64,000 bases of DNA from Trachemys scripta elegans (taxonomy: Eukaryota > Chordata > Testudines > Emydidae), in assembly GCF_013100865.1 (NCBI RefSeq), contig NC_048301.1, forward strand, positions 7,506,119 through 7,570,118, given 5' to 3'. The notes under the pieces were generated by a model. That model made no database searches. It was given only the letters and a program-made list of their open reading frames with translations, and was not told the DNA's origin. The translations under genes were made by a program, and so were the position numbers. Below, one piece after another: positions 11,556-24,125 of the stretch; position 1 is the stretch's first letter; each line of letters starts with the position of its first letter.

Positions 11556-13412
11556 TAGAGTCCAAGGGATTGTACTAGCCTGTGAAAAGGAGCCTCTAGC
11601 AGCAAAAAAAAAAAAAAATGTTTTCCCCATTCAGTAAATCTCCTTACACGCTGCATGTTCAAAAATACTGTCCGCGACTTCCTCTGGGGAAAGAAATCGG
11701 AACAAGATGGGTAGACAGCATCTGACTTAGAGAGAACTCTCTCCAGTAAGACGGAGAATATCTAGTTATTCTGAAAAAATCATTTGAAATCCACCCCAAA
11801 AAAAGAGCAAGTGGATTAAGACTGACCGAGTCCTTGATCACTTTTCATGTTAACGTAGGTGGCTTTTAGGCAGCTACATAACTCTAGTTTAGCTATTGCC
11901 GTATTTTAAGAGTAATCATGCTACAGTGAGAGCTAAGCGTCATTATACGACATGACACTGAGCATTTACTGATGGCATTTGGCCCTCATGAAAATTAGAG
12001 GCTGACCACTGAGTAGAGCCGGAGTGAGTGTGTGCAGGTGCTATGCAACCTCCTTCCATGGTTCCCGTGGCATATCCTGGAGCTCCTGTGTGCAGCCAGG
12101 AGACTGCTCTAACTACTGGCTGCCGACAGCTCCAAAGGGCTGACACAGGGGATTGCATAGTGTAGGAGTTCATCACCCATGTCCCTGTTTTCCCTAATGG
12201 CCAAGAAGGACATGGTGTAAAACCCTCCATATTGGCTGTGTGCGAATGGAGGATTCTCCTTGCACTGGGGTAACCTGACTAGGGCCATTTTCGCCAACTC
12301 TATAGCCAGGTTCTGCCAGCATCGCAGGGCAAAGTGGCTGCACCGCACCAGAGAATCGGGCCCAAATGTATCTAATTTGATAAAGAAGCTATTGTAGCTT
12401 CATACAAACTGTTCTTCCCTTATTACTCCTTAGCGATTTATCGAGAAAAGGGGATATTTTTGCATCTGGGGGAAAGAAGAACGAGCATGGGAGTGATGCG
12501 ATCCCATTTTGTCAGACTAGTTTAGGGCTGGACTGCTCCGGATGGGTCTGTGACTGGTTTCAATCGATTTGCATGCAAAAAATGGAGGTGTTTTCTCTAT
12601 GCCAATGTTTTCCTCTAGCACATTCACACCGGTCCCTGCAGGCAGGGTACATCTTGTATATTTCTCATTGAACCTCACGCTGCACTTAACTCCTGCTGGG
12701 TAACGATGCAATGGCTGCTGCGGCAGTTTTAATGAATCGTGTCCTGTGCCCCCTTTCGAAGGGTTTTTTTTCAAGGTTTCTGGGCTCTACTGTAATACAA
12801 ATTAACCATCAGCAGGACAAATAAGAAGAAAGTGGTTAGATGGGTTTGTAAAATTCCAACCCCTGTCCCCCACTCCCACCCGCTTCCCAGACCTCAGCCT
12901 GTGATCCCAAAGATACACACTCCACATACAGGTATTGATCAAAGCCGTTACAATAGATCTCGGTACATTGGACACAAAGTCAAAACGTCCAATAACAAAA
13001 CATAGTTCAAGCCAGCAGCGCACAGCAATACAATGAACAACATAAAAGCACAAAGAAAAAAGGGTTGCTGACAGGGGGTAGGGGCCCCTGTATGTTCTGG
13101 CAACAGTCATGCTGCAGCATTCCTCATTCCGAGTTGTGAGATGGAAACAAAATAAAAGGGACCCCACTCTCCCCTTGCTTAGCCAGAGTAAGTTAGGGGT
13201 TAAGCCACTGGAGTGACACTGGTTTAAACCCGGCACGGCGGGAGAATGAGGCCCTGGGAGCTTTAGAAATAAGAAATGTGCAAAAATTGGTCTCCATGAT
13301 TATGAAATAGCACCAAAGAGATCGGCTATGCCTGCCGCTCCTTTGCTAGTCGCTGTTCACCGCAAGGTAAAGGAGACTCTGGCTGCACTGTGCACAGTGA
13401 ATCAGCCTAAAC

Positions 13413-14373
13413 CAGGGGTCTCAAACTCAGATGACCTCGAGGGCCGCATGAGGACTAGTGCATTGGCCCGAGGGCCGCATCACTGACACCCCCCACTTGT
13501 TGCCCTGGCCCTGCCCCCACTCCACCCCTTCCATGAGGCCCCGCCCCTGCCCCGCCTCACCTCATCTCGCCCCTTCCCTGCCCCCATTCCAACCCCTTTC
13601 CTGAAGTCCTCATCCCAACTCTGCCCCCTCCCTGCCCCCAGGGGGTGCAGGAGGGGTGTGGGGTGTGGCAGGGGTTCAGGGCAGGAAGTTGAGGTGTAGG
13701 AGGTGTGCAGGGTATGGCGGGGGCTCTGGGCAAAGAGTTGGGGTGCAGGAGGGATGAAGCAGGGGGTTGGGGTGCAGTGTGTGGCAAGGGGCTCCAGGCA
13801 GGGGGTTGGGGTGCAGGAGGGATGAGGGGTGCAGGGTGTGGCAGGGGGCTCAGGGCAGGGAGTTGGGGTGCAGGAGGGGTGTGGGATGCAGCAGGGGGCT
13901 CCAGGCAGGGTGTTGGGGTGCAGAAGGGATGCGGGGTACGGGCTCCGGCCTGGCGCCACTTACTTAGAGCGGATCCAGGGCGGCAGCACCGCACACCGCG
14001 GCTAGGGCAGGCTCCCCGCCTGCCCTGTCCCCAGCCCCACTCCGCTCCGCTCCAGGAAGCGGCTGGAGTCCCTGGGGGGGCGGGGAGGAGGGGAAACGGC
14101 ACCATGTGCTGCTCTTACTGCTCCTCCAGGTACTTCCCCCAAAGGTCCCATTGGCTGCGGTTCCCAGTTCCCAGCCAATGGGAGCTGCAAGAGCACGGAG
14201 CCCTCTACTCACCTCCCACCCCCCTGCCCAGGGCTGCAGGGACATACAGTAGTTCAGCCGCTTCAGGGAGTGGCGCGGGGCTCGCGGCAGCACGGGGTAG
14301 GCGGGGGGGGGGGCATGGGGAGCTTGGCGGGCCGCACGAAAGAACCCCGCGGGCCGCATGTTTGAGACCCCTG
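13413..14373. mobile_element. hAT-type non-autonomous element (961 bp) with G-rich internal repeats
   Basis: The ends are perfect 14-bp inverted repeats, CAGGGGTCTCAAAC and GTTTGAGACCCCTG, flanked by an exact 8-bp duplication GCCTAAAC (13405-13412 and 14374-14381). Inside, about 13630-13950, are variable tandem units built on GGGGTGCAGGAGGGATG and CAGGGGGCTCCAGGCAGGG. The interior codes for nothing recognisable, so it must have moved by a transposase made elsewhere. Long frames of up to 224 codons come from its GC content. Confidence 0.9.
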
Positions 14374-15720
14374 GCCTAAACCCTTGTCACAAACCACTAA
14401 GGCAAGGACTATGGAGGCAGGCAGGGTACCTGGGGGGGGGCTGTGCTTATAACCAACTGCCCTGCACGCTACTCAGAATTTTATTCATGTTCTTTCCTCC
14501 CCTTTGCAGAAAAAGAGGCTTTACATATCAGAGGGCCTGACTTTGACAGGTGTTGAGCACCCACCACTCAAAGTTAAGTCGGTGGGGGCAGCAGATACTC
14601 CGCACCTTTAAAAATCAGACTCGACAGTCCTCAGATGAGAAGAGTTGTGCCCCCCCCCCAACTCCCTGCTTTCTTCTGTGTTTTTTAACCTCTCTTTTTA
14701 AAAAGGTCTGTTGGGTCGAGGGTTAATCAAACAGCCTTCGAAAGAGTTGCAATGAACAAATCTTACGGCAGCAGCTGACTTTCCTGGAACCTTCCCGTAC
14801 CTCCCCAGCATTCCCTTAGTGGCGTGTGCCAATGTTGTTCCCGTAATTCCAGCCCGGCTCCTCCCTCGCTCATAATAGCTGTCGTATAAGGAATTGTGCA
14901 CTGACCCGGGGCTTGCTAATCAATGCCGTTAAACGACAGCGACAATGGTATTGTTGTTACATAGAAATATACACCACAAAGCTACATCATCCAAATTCCC
15001 TTCACTTCGGGAGCAGGCCACTGACAAACAGAACAACGTATCCCCCTGGCATATGAATGTCATGGGAAAAAAACAAAACAAAACAAACAAATACTTCGGA
15101 GCTGCCCAAAAGCACAGATCAAGAGGAAATGCCAGACGTGCTCAGCTCACCGGCTGAATTCAGAGACTGCAAAGAAGAATGCAAGCTCAGCGGGTGGGAC
15201 GAGGATCTTAGCTCAAAGTAGGATCTCCCCGAGAAGCTGGGTTGTAGATTAAGTGTGGAGGAGAAAGGACTCATTCTACGGAGCTGAAATCTTTCCAAAG
15301 GCACTGGAAAAGGGAGGGTCTGTTCTTCTGACTCTGTGTCTAAACGTAAGATCAATGCAAACCCCACATCAGAAATCTGCGGGCTGACTTCAGACCGTTA
15401 CCGGAGCCGAGCCCCCGGTGCAGAATGCAGACACTTTAACATGCATAGGCTGTGCTGCAGGAGGACATAGGAAGTTCTGGAGCACAGATACCACTCAATA
15501 ATACCGTATCATTGACACTGTAACCAGTAAACATATTTGAGTCTTCAAAAACATCCCTGTGGAGCTGAAGACAAATCTGATCAGCTTTTCTTAGGCTAAA
15601 TCCTATTTTTAGCAAATTCTGGAAGGCATCACAGTAATGTATTCCACCGAGGGAGATGCACCTCTTACCACACCCAAGTCCCAGCAGATGTATTTTACAT
15701 GCTATCATATACTCTCTTGT

Positions 15721-15844
15721 TAGGGTGACCAGACAGCAAATGTGAAAAATCGGGACAGGGGGTGGGGGGTAATAGGAGCCTATATAAGAAAAAGACCCAA
15801 AAATCAGGACTGTCCCTATAAAATCGGGACATCTGGTCACCCGA
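15721..15844. mobile_element. hAT-type MITE (124 bp), TAGGGTGACCAGA family
   Basis: Starts TAGGGTGACCAGAC and ends CATCTGGTCACCCGA, with an 8-bp duplication TCTCTTGT at 15713-15720 and 15845-15852. The centre contains AAAATCGGGACAGG and its inverse GTCCCTATAAAATCGGGAC. A second copy is at 50119-50246. Confidence 0.85.
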
Positions 15845-16007
15845 TCTCTTGTCCATTATACTCATCAGAGGAAAGGGCAGGCTGTGGAGGTTTTGTGTTG
15901 GGCTGGTAACCTGTCAATGCAGTTTTACAAGGCTGATCTAAACTGTGTTACTAAAAGTGCCCTCAAAAACCTACCTCACCCAAAGGGGGTACAGGATGGT
16001 GTGTTTA

Positions 16008-16295
16008 ACAACATCAGAAGGGCCATACTGGGTCAGACCAAAGGTCCATCTAGCCCAATATCCAGTCTTCCGACAGGGGCCAATGCCAGGTGTTTCAGAG
16101 GGAATGAATGGAACAGGCAATCGTTGAGTGAACCAAACCCCCGTTGTCCACTCCCAGCTTCCCATCTTGGCTAACAGCCACTGTTGGACCTATCCTCCAT
16201 TAACTTATCTAGTTCTTTTTTGAACCCCACTATAGATTTTGTTTTCATAACAACCCCTGGCAATGAGTTCCACAGGTTTCTGGATAACTCGTTGC
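16008..16295 (-). mobile_element. CR1-like LINE fragment (antisense)
   Basis: The phrases GGGCCATACTGGGTCAGACC, AAAGGTCCATCTAGCCC and TTAACTTATCTAGTTCTTTT recur in turtle and bird genomes in elements I recognise as CR1-like, read here on the opposite strand. The first 170 bases match the second copy at 23316-23490. It is a 5'-truncated, decayed fragment. Confidence 0.55.
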
Positions 16296-19200
16296 ATCTA
16301 TCAAAACAAACCTGATCCTCCCAATAGGAGTTTTGTTAGGAGTTATCCCTGCGACCTGAGGGCCTGATCCAATGGCCACTGGAGTTGCTGGGAGTCCTCC
16401 CATTCACTTCAATGGGCAGCGGATCTGTCTCAGAGTGACTGCAGGCTACCACGCTGTATAGGTGAGATTTCATTGTCCCCCCATGGCAACCCAGGTCCTT
16501 TGTGACCACCCTACTCCCAAAGTGTACTGTCATTATCCTGATGCCTACCCCGACAGCCTTTCCGCCCGTCATAGGCAGGCAGCTGTAAGCAGAAGCTCTT
16601 GATGAAGCTGTAAACATCCCTTGTCTGGTGATTCTGAAGGCTTGTGATACCCGTGGGAAACCTAAGCTCCAACCCTTCTTCTAGTTTGCTTACCTGTCAG
16701 AGGACTTCACGGTAACCTGCTCCACCAGAATGGGCTCCATCGTTCAGAGCCAGCATACAGCAGCCTGTCCTAGCACAAAGCCTTACACGGTAATTGGTTC
16801 TTACGATGGGCCTGGAGGTAGCCCCTGCTTAGTCTAAATTCTTTGGAATCCAAAAGCGCTTGGTCGAATGAGACTAACGAGCGGATAGAAATGGCAGAGG
16901 GACGCTGGGCGATAGCAGGAGGGAAGGAGGAGATGAGATCTAAGCATAAGGGTCTGCAGCATGTACACCAGCCTTAAAGGGTATTTGAACTTTTGGGTCT
17001 GCCAATCCTATGATAGGGTAACAGACATGAAGCTTTGGAGACGGCTGCTGTGCTGTCAGAGACATTCCCTATCAGCACCCGTAATGACTCCTCCGGCACT
17101 CAGTGTCTGGATTAAATTCTGCTCTCACACAGAGTCACGCTGTCACACTTCTCTTAAGCCAGCTCTAAGATCGCCATCCCCAGCAATACTGCTCCCTACT
17201 GGGGAAGGCAGGCTGCCAGTCATTCCTGTTGTGTTCTAATCCTCACCTTCTGCACTGCTCAGGGAATCCGAGTTACCGCTTGTTCTGCCTGTCCTTTGCC
17301 CTCATGAAAAACTGCTGTTCGTGTGAGGGTCTGCTTGTGTCCTAATCAGATCTGAAGGTTTTACAGAGCAGTGCAGTAGAACCAGGCCGTTCTGTAAGAC
17401 CTCTCTTGGAAGCCGGTTTCACTGGAGCGCTAAAACCGCTATGAAATCACCTACTCTGGGCACCACAAAGTTAAGAAAAGACAGGCCGAAAAATAAATCA
17501 GGGGCTGAACCTCATCCAAGGATCTCCTCAGCAACCAAGGATAGAATTAAGTCAGGCTGGTCCACATTTACAGTACCAATGCCCTGTAAACCTGCTAAGG
17601 GAGGGTCACATAAATTGTCCTCCGAGAACAAGACAGGAGAGACGTCTGCTTGGATACCCCTCTCTAGGGCTACCCATACAATAACCCGCCACCAACTTGG
17701 GGAGACGAAACGATCTCAAGCTATCATGCAGCCGCATTGCGTTCAGTTCCTTGCTAACAACAGCAGACAAACTGCTGCCGTTTTTAGGTCGGATGGTTAA
17801 ATATGGGGTATGTGGCTCTTCATCTCTGGGAAACAAAAAGGCTACTTGGAGAATGTTTTTGCTCATCTTGTGGGACTGTCTGCTTAAAATGGCTCTGTGC
17901 AATTAACATCCTCATCGCTAAGAGTCCATCCGGCCCCACTGCAGGCATCTAGCATGACCCTTAAAAGAGCAAATTGTCATCTCTTAAAATGGACAACAAA
18001 ATTGCCCTTTAAGACAGCCGAGAGTATGTTTATCAGGATTGTCTGCCTGTCAGATTTATGAGGTCCCTACCACCTTGGGAATCTATTGCCTGGGAATGGT
18101 CCCATTGGCTTCGAGGAACATTCTCATGCATGTGCTGAAGTACTGCGCTGGATCGAGGCCTCTGTCTACAGATGCCCTATTCGTAGATACTCGAATCACT
18201 GAGGAACCTGCCTTGAAACTCAACATTTTTATTTTACACAACACTCCCTGCCAAACTCCTGCAGCATGGACCATCCTATTCTTCATGCAGGGTGAAAGTG
18301 CCCAAAGAGATACTAGCACATTGCTACCTCCTCCCCCCCGCGGTGAGGTTTCCCCAGAATGTCCCCTCTGAGCCTCCTGCCCCACTTGCTCCTCACACTG
18401 TCTCCCTAGTTAAGAGAGAAATTTTTTTACTGCTCCTGTGGCTATACTACTGGTAGTGGTGGGGGCATGGCACATGAAGCCCCATGGTTCCCTAGGGTCT
18501 ATTTCAATGTGCACTGAAGTCAACAGAAAGACTCCCTTTGATTTCAGTGGATTTTGGATCAGGCCCCATATGCCAGAGCTGGAAATCAGTAATTAAACAA
18601 ATGAACCAGACCTCCAAGTGCCTTCAGCTAAGCAGTTAGTAATGAGTTACTAACAAGAGATTACCAACGGTAACAACAGCACGGCCATGTTCCGAATGAT
18701 CTTCTTCTCTTTGCTCCTTCCTCTTCTTTTCTTCTCATTTCCCCTCCTACTAAAACGCTCCACAGTATTTTACGGAGCTGAGTGGAAGGATAAAGCACTC
18801 TGCTAAACCCAGGTCATGCAAATCTGCACTCAGAAGCCCAATTCTGCGGTATAGGCCAGAAATAATACCCCAAACCAGTTGTCAGTGCAGCAGGGATCTG
18901 TTTAATGACTCACTCAGATACCCTTAAGCTGAATACAGGCACAATTTATTTCTCTGTTTTGGGCCCAAAGAGCGCTGAGTGCCTCTGAGAGGAGAAAATG
19001 CTTTGGGACACATTTAGTTCTTTTTCTTTTTCATTGGAATAACAAAAAAGGAGCCATTCAGTAAAAAGACTCCAGTGAACAAAAGCTCGGTTTCTGAAAG
19101 CCCGTCTCCTGGCAAATGCTGGAAAGAGAGCTCCAAGCACAACGCCATTGTGCTGGGACTATCAACAGAAGCCTTCCGATGAGCTCCTATGTTATGTGGG

Positions 19201-22200
19201 GCCTGCGCCAGGTGGACAGGCGTGGACTTTGGATACCACAATGCAAATATCCACCCAGAGGAAACCTGAGTGTTGAGCCTGTGCCAAATATTCCCTTTTT
19301 CAGGGCTTTGTGGGACTTTTTTTGAAGGACTCTGGTCCCCTGGAAGGGCTGAACGTTTTCAAGTGGCTTGCCAGAGGAGGCTGCCGATCATTGTGGGGAA
19401 ACTAAAGCGGACGTGCCTCCACACCAGGCGTAGCCAGCGACACACCCCACTCCCATAGCCTCTGGCATAGGGGGTGTGATATGGGGAGACGGAGGTGGAA
19501 GTGCCATAGCACTAGCTCTCCCTGCGAGGGGGCGCTCTGGGATGGTACGATGTGTAACAATAGGGGCTCATCATTTCTCATTGCATTGGCTTTTTAGTTT
19601 GTATAAAGGGGAGACTTCCAAACAAAACCCACCCCCTTGTGCACTGGCCAGCAATAGCTTCCCTAGATGGGGCGCAGAGCCAGGTCTAACCAGGTATATA
19701 CTATATATAATAAATCTATATCTATGCTGGCAGCTGGGTGCAAATTAGAACAGCCCTAAAGCTGCTCTAACTTCCATCATGGGCAGGGCAGGATCAGGGG
19801 GCTGAGGGAAGAGTGGGACCTGGGGCCTGGGTCCACAGATTAATGGTGGTATCAGTAGATGTTTCTCTGCCCTCTGAGTCAGTACTGAACCAATGTCCCT
19901 GAACCGTGTTGGAGGGGACTGTACTGCTGGAGGTGCTATCTCGTGAGTGGGACATGCAACCAACATCCGCACCATATACTGCCATTAAAGATCCATGGCT
20001 CTTCTGTCAGAAATGGATTCTGGTGGCAGTACCTGCGCTAAATTCCAGGAGGTGTTCTGCCTACCTAAATTCCCTGTTCTCCAGAGCTCCCCAGCATTCA
20101 CTGTTCTCGCTCAGACAACATATAGTCATTTTCATAGAGCTATTCTTCCATGAACAGTCTGGTTTGGGTTCTCTCTTCCCTTCTCTCCCTTTCTGCTCGA
20201 TGCTGGGCTTCTCTTTTACACACAGGTAGAGGACTTTGAAAACCAGCAGCGGGCGGATTTGGGGTTTCTTGGTGAGCTGCAGAAATGAAGCAGCAGCTTT
20301 GGACGACTTGAGTTCTGAAGCTGAACTCCACGAGAGATGGTCCTCACCCGACCAGAGGGAGTGCTTTGGGTGCAAATGCACTATTTTTTAACGCAGTATA
20401 AATATGGATTTTGCAAGGTGGAGGGAAGTGAGGTGCCTCTCTGAATTAAGATTTCCCTGTGAAAGGACGGCCTGATTTGGATCTCCCTACATCTGCTATA
20501 AATCAGGGGTGGCCCTCGTGAAGTCCATAGAGTTGTACGGCTATAAAAGCACCATGAGATCACAATCTGGCTCAGTGACTTCAGCTCATTAGGTATCTCC
20601 TGGAATACTGCCCCAGTTGTGCCATTCAGGTAGGGAAGGGTACATCTCCATTTCAGGATACAGACAATTAGATACTCACATCCTGCTGCGGTTAACAGGA
20701 ATCAAGGACCTCCTAGCACAAGTGCTGAAGAAATGCTCCATGGGCCAGATCTGAGGGGTTGGCCGAGCTCCACTCGTGTAGGAGCCAAGGGGTGTGGATT
20801 TATACAAGCCTCAGGGCAGTCAAGGGCCAATCTGACCCCTAATGTAAATTAAAGCAACCCCAGTGCTGCTCTCACTTACACTGCCTGGTGATGACCCCGT
20901 AGTGTCTGTGACGCAGCTGGGGGGTGCAAGAGGTTATGGTACTCTGGCCACACCCCTGCCTGTCCCTGTGCTGGCGGGGGTTGGGACTGGTTGGTGTTGA
21001 ATTGCCACAGCAGCTCTAAGCCAGTGGGGGGTCCCTCCACACTTGAAAATCCCTGCTTAGCGCCGCTCTCCAGCTTTCCTTTTGGCAGCAGGAATGGTGC
21101 AGAAGAGCTTTGTCGAAGGCCCTAAATGTTCCGACTCTTTTGGAGATGGTTTGTCGTTCTGTACATCTTGTGAGCTCTTGGGGGAATACGGCACTTTTCA
21201 TGGGCCCCACGTCGGTCCGCGCCAACACGTGCAAAACTCACGTGGACGCCAGCGGGGGACGCATGTAAGTGTCAGAGGCCAAAATATGGCCCATGATTTG
21301 TAATGAAAAGGCTTGCTTCTCCGGCAGCTCGGATAAGGAGGAAGCGCAGCTCTTGCTCCAGCTTCTCTCTGCTCTGTCTTCCGAGACATGCCACTACACT
21401 TCATCCGTCTGTATTGCCGACATGCTCAAAACAAAGGGAAGCATTATGGCTTCCTTCTGAACAATAGGCGTCATCTCCTGACGCATGACAAGTCAGAGAT
21501 CTAAAAATGGCTACATCCGAATCTGCTCCTACGCATCTGTGTTGAGGTTTCTGATCACAACGCCTTTTTTCTCGGCAACACTCAAAAGCCGCAGCTCCTG
21601 CGTATGGACCAGCTGTGTTTAAACTGCCTTATGCACCATCAACAGAACGACTAGTTACGCTCTGGTTCCAGTATCTCTAGTGCTGACGATAACTTGCACG
21701 AAGCAGAAGGCGCACGGCTTGGTTTTCTAGAGCCAGGCTAAGCTTGCGGTGCTGGTGGTTAGAGACACCTGGATTTGGCTTGAAAAATGGAGCGATGTGG
21801 GTCTGGAAATTATGGAAAGGGAATACCAGTAGGTGTGGAGAACTACAAAAAAAAGGGGTCACTTTTCTGCTAATAACTATACTTTAAAGGACTGCTGATG
21901 TGCTGGCACTGAGATGACGGCCTTTATCATGAGATTATTACCTGCTGTTTCTAACTCCCAAGTCATTTTTCTAAACTAGCCGTCTGACTCCCGACCTGAA
22001 TGTCAGAATCAAGCCTATCTTCCAAGATGGATAAATTGCCTGGTGTGACAGATGTATTTAAAGGCAGGAAGAGACAGGTTTCCCTCTGGTTATGCTTAAC
22101 AGCAGCATTTAATATTCTAACCGAGACAGCTGAAGGAGGTGGATGTAATCAGCTTTGTACATAGAATTGGTGCGGCTTTGTGTTATATAGAAAGTACCCC

Positions 22201-22314
22201 AGATGGTCCCACAGTCTTTCTCATCCTTACAGTACACCACAGAGTGGTAACTAAACACCATACATTACAATCATAGCGCAACCAAGCACAGTGCTTGGGT
22301 TCTCTGGAATTGTT

Positions 22315-22320
22315 TTTATT
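22315..22320 (-). other. Candidate intronic poly(A) signal
   Basis: Plus-strand TTTATT (AATAAA on the minus strand) within the intron after the FN3 exon, roughly 330 bases past the retained-intron stop. It would allow a short SPRY-less TRIM9 transcript to end here. A/T-rich sequence produces such hexamers by chance. Confidence 0.25.
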
Positions 22321-22645
22321 TTTAAAGGGAATTAAAGACATTTGAGCTTCATTTTAGAATAATACAACTCCATCCAAGGTGCGAACCTGTCATCATTCAA
22401 ATCCTAAATGCTTTTCTCTGAGTGCCTGTCATCACATCACCAGCTCTCCTCCCAAGAGATCGCTGTAATTCACTAAAATATTCAGCGAAGGAAAGGCCTG
22501 GAAGACAATTGCTGACATTGCGCTGGTCTGCTGACTTATATAACCTTTACTCTTCCTGTCAGAGTCACTTTTTTGCAATGTTTGGCTTTTTAAATCTGGA
22601 GCCATGGAGTTACTCCTTGCATCGCAATGCTAAGCGATGTGGATT

Positions 22646-22716
22646 TTATGGCCCCATGTGTGGGCAGCGCTGGCTCTGGTGTATCATTTCACAATGACAT
22701 TGCTCAAGCGTCTTAC
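22646..22716 (-). CDS. TRIM9: Possible alternative TRIM9 C-terminus by retention of the intron 5' end
   Basis: If the donor after the FN3 exon is not used, the frame continues from SE into GKTLEQCHCEMIHQSQ and stops at TAA (22646-22648), adding 23 residues and dropping the whole SPRY domain. I recall that a short mammalian TRIM9 isoform ends in the same way, reading from SEGK into the intron with a similar L and Q spacing, but I cannot verify that here. A minus-strand AATAAA (plus TTTATT) lies at 22315-22320, about 330 bases beyond the stop, where a poly(A) signal would be expected. A product like this would keep the coiled coil, COS and FN3 parts but lose SPRY partners. Transcript data would settle it. 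Confidence 0.35.
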
Positions 22717-22855
22717 CCTCGGACGTCTGTAGGACCAGGGTCTTGCTGTACTGGCTGACTCCTGTTTTGTTGAAGGCTTTGACGCGAGCACTGTACGTGC
22801 TGTTGAAGTGCAGACCGTCCACAGTGCACATCGTCTCTTTCCCAACGTACACCTC
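22717..22855 (-). CDS. TRIM9: TRIM9 coding exon: fibronectin type III domain, second half
   Basis: A 139-bp exon of 46 codons plus one base. It starts EVYVGKETMCTVDGLHFNST, continues YSARVKAFNKTGVSQYS and ends KTLVLQTSE plus G. The acceptor is AACTAG above 22855; the donor is GAGG|GTAAGA below 22717. The sequence covers the E, F and G strands of the FN3 fold, with the LxxxxxYxxRVxAxNxxGxSxxS signature of that family. The final G joins TG of the next exon to make valine (SEVAWF). Reading on through the donor stays open for 23 more residues, described separately as a possible alternative ending. The flanking introns are 9.5 kb and 13.6 kb. Confidence 0.95.
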
Positions 22856-23315
22856 CTAGTTAGCAAACAAAGAGGTGCGTTAGGGTCTGAAGCACAGGCT
22901 CTGCAGTGCAGACTTCCTAAGAAGGTTTGCTGTACAGCGTTTCCACAGCTTGTTCAAACACAGACATGCAAGTAATGCACCTTTTGGGCATTCTACACTG
23001 TCTGCCACAGGGCAGGAGAAGGATGAGATTCACCAACGCTGGATAGCACTAAATCATAAGTTTGGGTTGAGATAAAATGATCCTATGACTTGACACTGGA
23101 GCTCTGACAAACCTACCAGGTAAAACCAGTTGCTATACAGTAAGGCCATTGCTGTTCATGTTGGACCAAATCCTGAAATCCTTCCTCAAGCAAAACTCCC
23201 AGAGAAATCCAGGGGAGTTTTGCCTGAGTGAAGAAAGAAATCCTGTAATCAGAAACTTGCACCTAGACTCTACTTCCTTGTAAGCTCACGTGGCAGGACC
23301 AACGCTTTACTGAAC

Positions 23316-23490
23316 ATACATAAGAACGGCTATACTGGGTCAGAACAAAGGTCCATCTAGCCCATTATCCTGTCTTCCGACAGTGGCCAGTGCCAGGTGC
23401 CCTAGAGGGAATGAACAGAACAGGTAATCATCAAGTGATCCATCCCGTGTTGCCCATTCCCAGCTTCTGGCAAACAGAAGCTACTGAAAG
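23316..23490 (-). mobile_element. CR1-like LINE fragment (antisense)
   Basis: Contains TACTGGGTCAGAACAAAGG, CAGTGGCCAGTGCCAGGTGC and CCCATTCCCAGCTTCTGGC. It is a truncated copy of the same family as 16008-16295. No open frame of the element survives. Confidence 0.55.
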
Positions 23491-23815
23491 ACAGTATTGT
23501 TCCACAGATCCATGGCCAATTCACCAATGTGTTATTTTGATGTCAGTTGTACACAGTTACAATGGCCTAATGCTGGAGCAACAAGCAATGAATCAGGCCC
23601 ACAGACTACTAAATCCTCAAACACATCAGTTACAGTATTCGCTTTTAATTAGAGGGGATGTGATTTAAGCTCCTGGTTGCTTTCATTTGTGTTGCTGGGG
23701 AAGGGTTTGCTCTTGGTTTCCTTGGGAAATATCCTTCACTCTCTTCTTTCTTCCAGGAACCCTTTGTGTCTCTCTGCTGGGAGTACAGACTGGAGTAGTG
23801 TGCATTTGTTTAAAC

Positions 23816-24125
23816 CGGGGTAGGCAACCTATGGCACGCGTGAAAAAGGCGGCACGAGAGCTGATTTTCAGTGGCACTCACATTGCCCGGGTCCTGGCCA
23901 CCGGTCCGGGGGGCTCTGCATTTTAATTTAATTTTAAATGAAGCTTCTTAAACATTTTAAAAACCTTATTTACTTTACATACAACAATAGTTTAGTTATA
24001 TATTATAGATTTATAGAAAGAGACCTTCTAAAAACGTTAAAATATTTTACTGGCACGCGAAACCTTAAATGAGAGTGAATAAATGAAGACTCGGCACCCC
24101 ACTTCTGAAAGGTTGCCGACCCCTG
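23816..24125 (+). mobile_element. hAT-type MITE (310 bp), copy 1
   Basis: The ends are CGGGGTAGGCAACCTATGGC and AAGGTTGCCGACCCCTG; the family consensus start is CAGGGGTNGGCAACCT, so one base seems lost at the left end. An exact 8-bp duplication GTTTAAAC flanks it (23808-23815 and 24126-24133). The A/T-rich centre includes TACAACAATAGTTTAG. It is non-autonomous. An inverted second copy lies at 31771-32081 in the same intron. Confidence 0.9.

Larger units (their letters stand above)
9106..22716 (-). other. TRIM9: TRIM9 intron between FN3 and SPRY exons (13.6 kb)
   Basis: Donor GTAAGA on the 22716 side, acceptor CAG at 9106-9108. It holds a tRNA-derived SINE (9485-9755), palindromic repeats near 10660-10870 and 11330-11555, a large hAT element (13413-14373), a small hAT MITE (15721-15844), a CR1 fragment (16008-16295) and a short A/T-rich run near 19690-19725. 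Long stretches (9760-10650, 11560-13410, 14380-15720, 16430-22310) look unique and non-coding to me. Confidence 0.75.

Noticed and set aside
13480..14379. Long plus and minus frames of 131-224 codons
   Set aside because: They lie inside a hAT MITE with G-rich tandem units; composition is G/P/A/R-rich with no domain.
20505..20530. CAGGGGTGGCC as a hAT terminus
   Set aside because: No opposite terminus or 8-bp duplication was found nearby.
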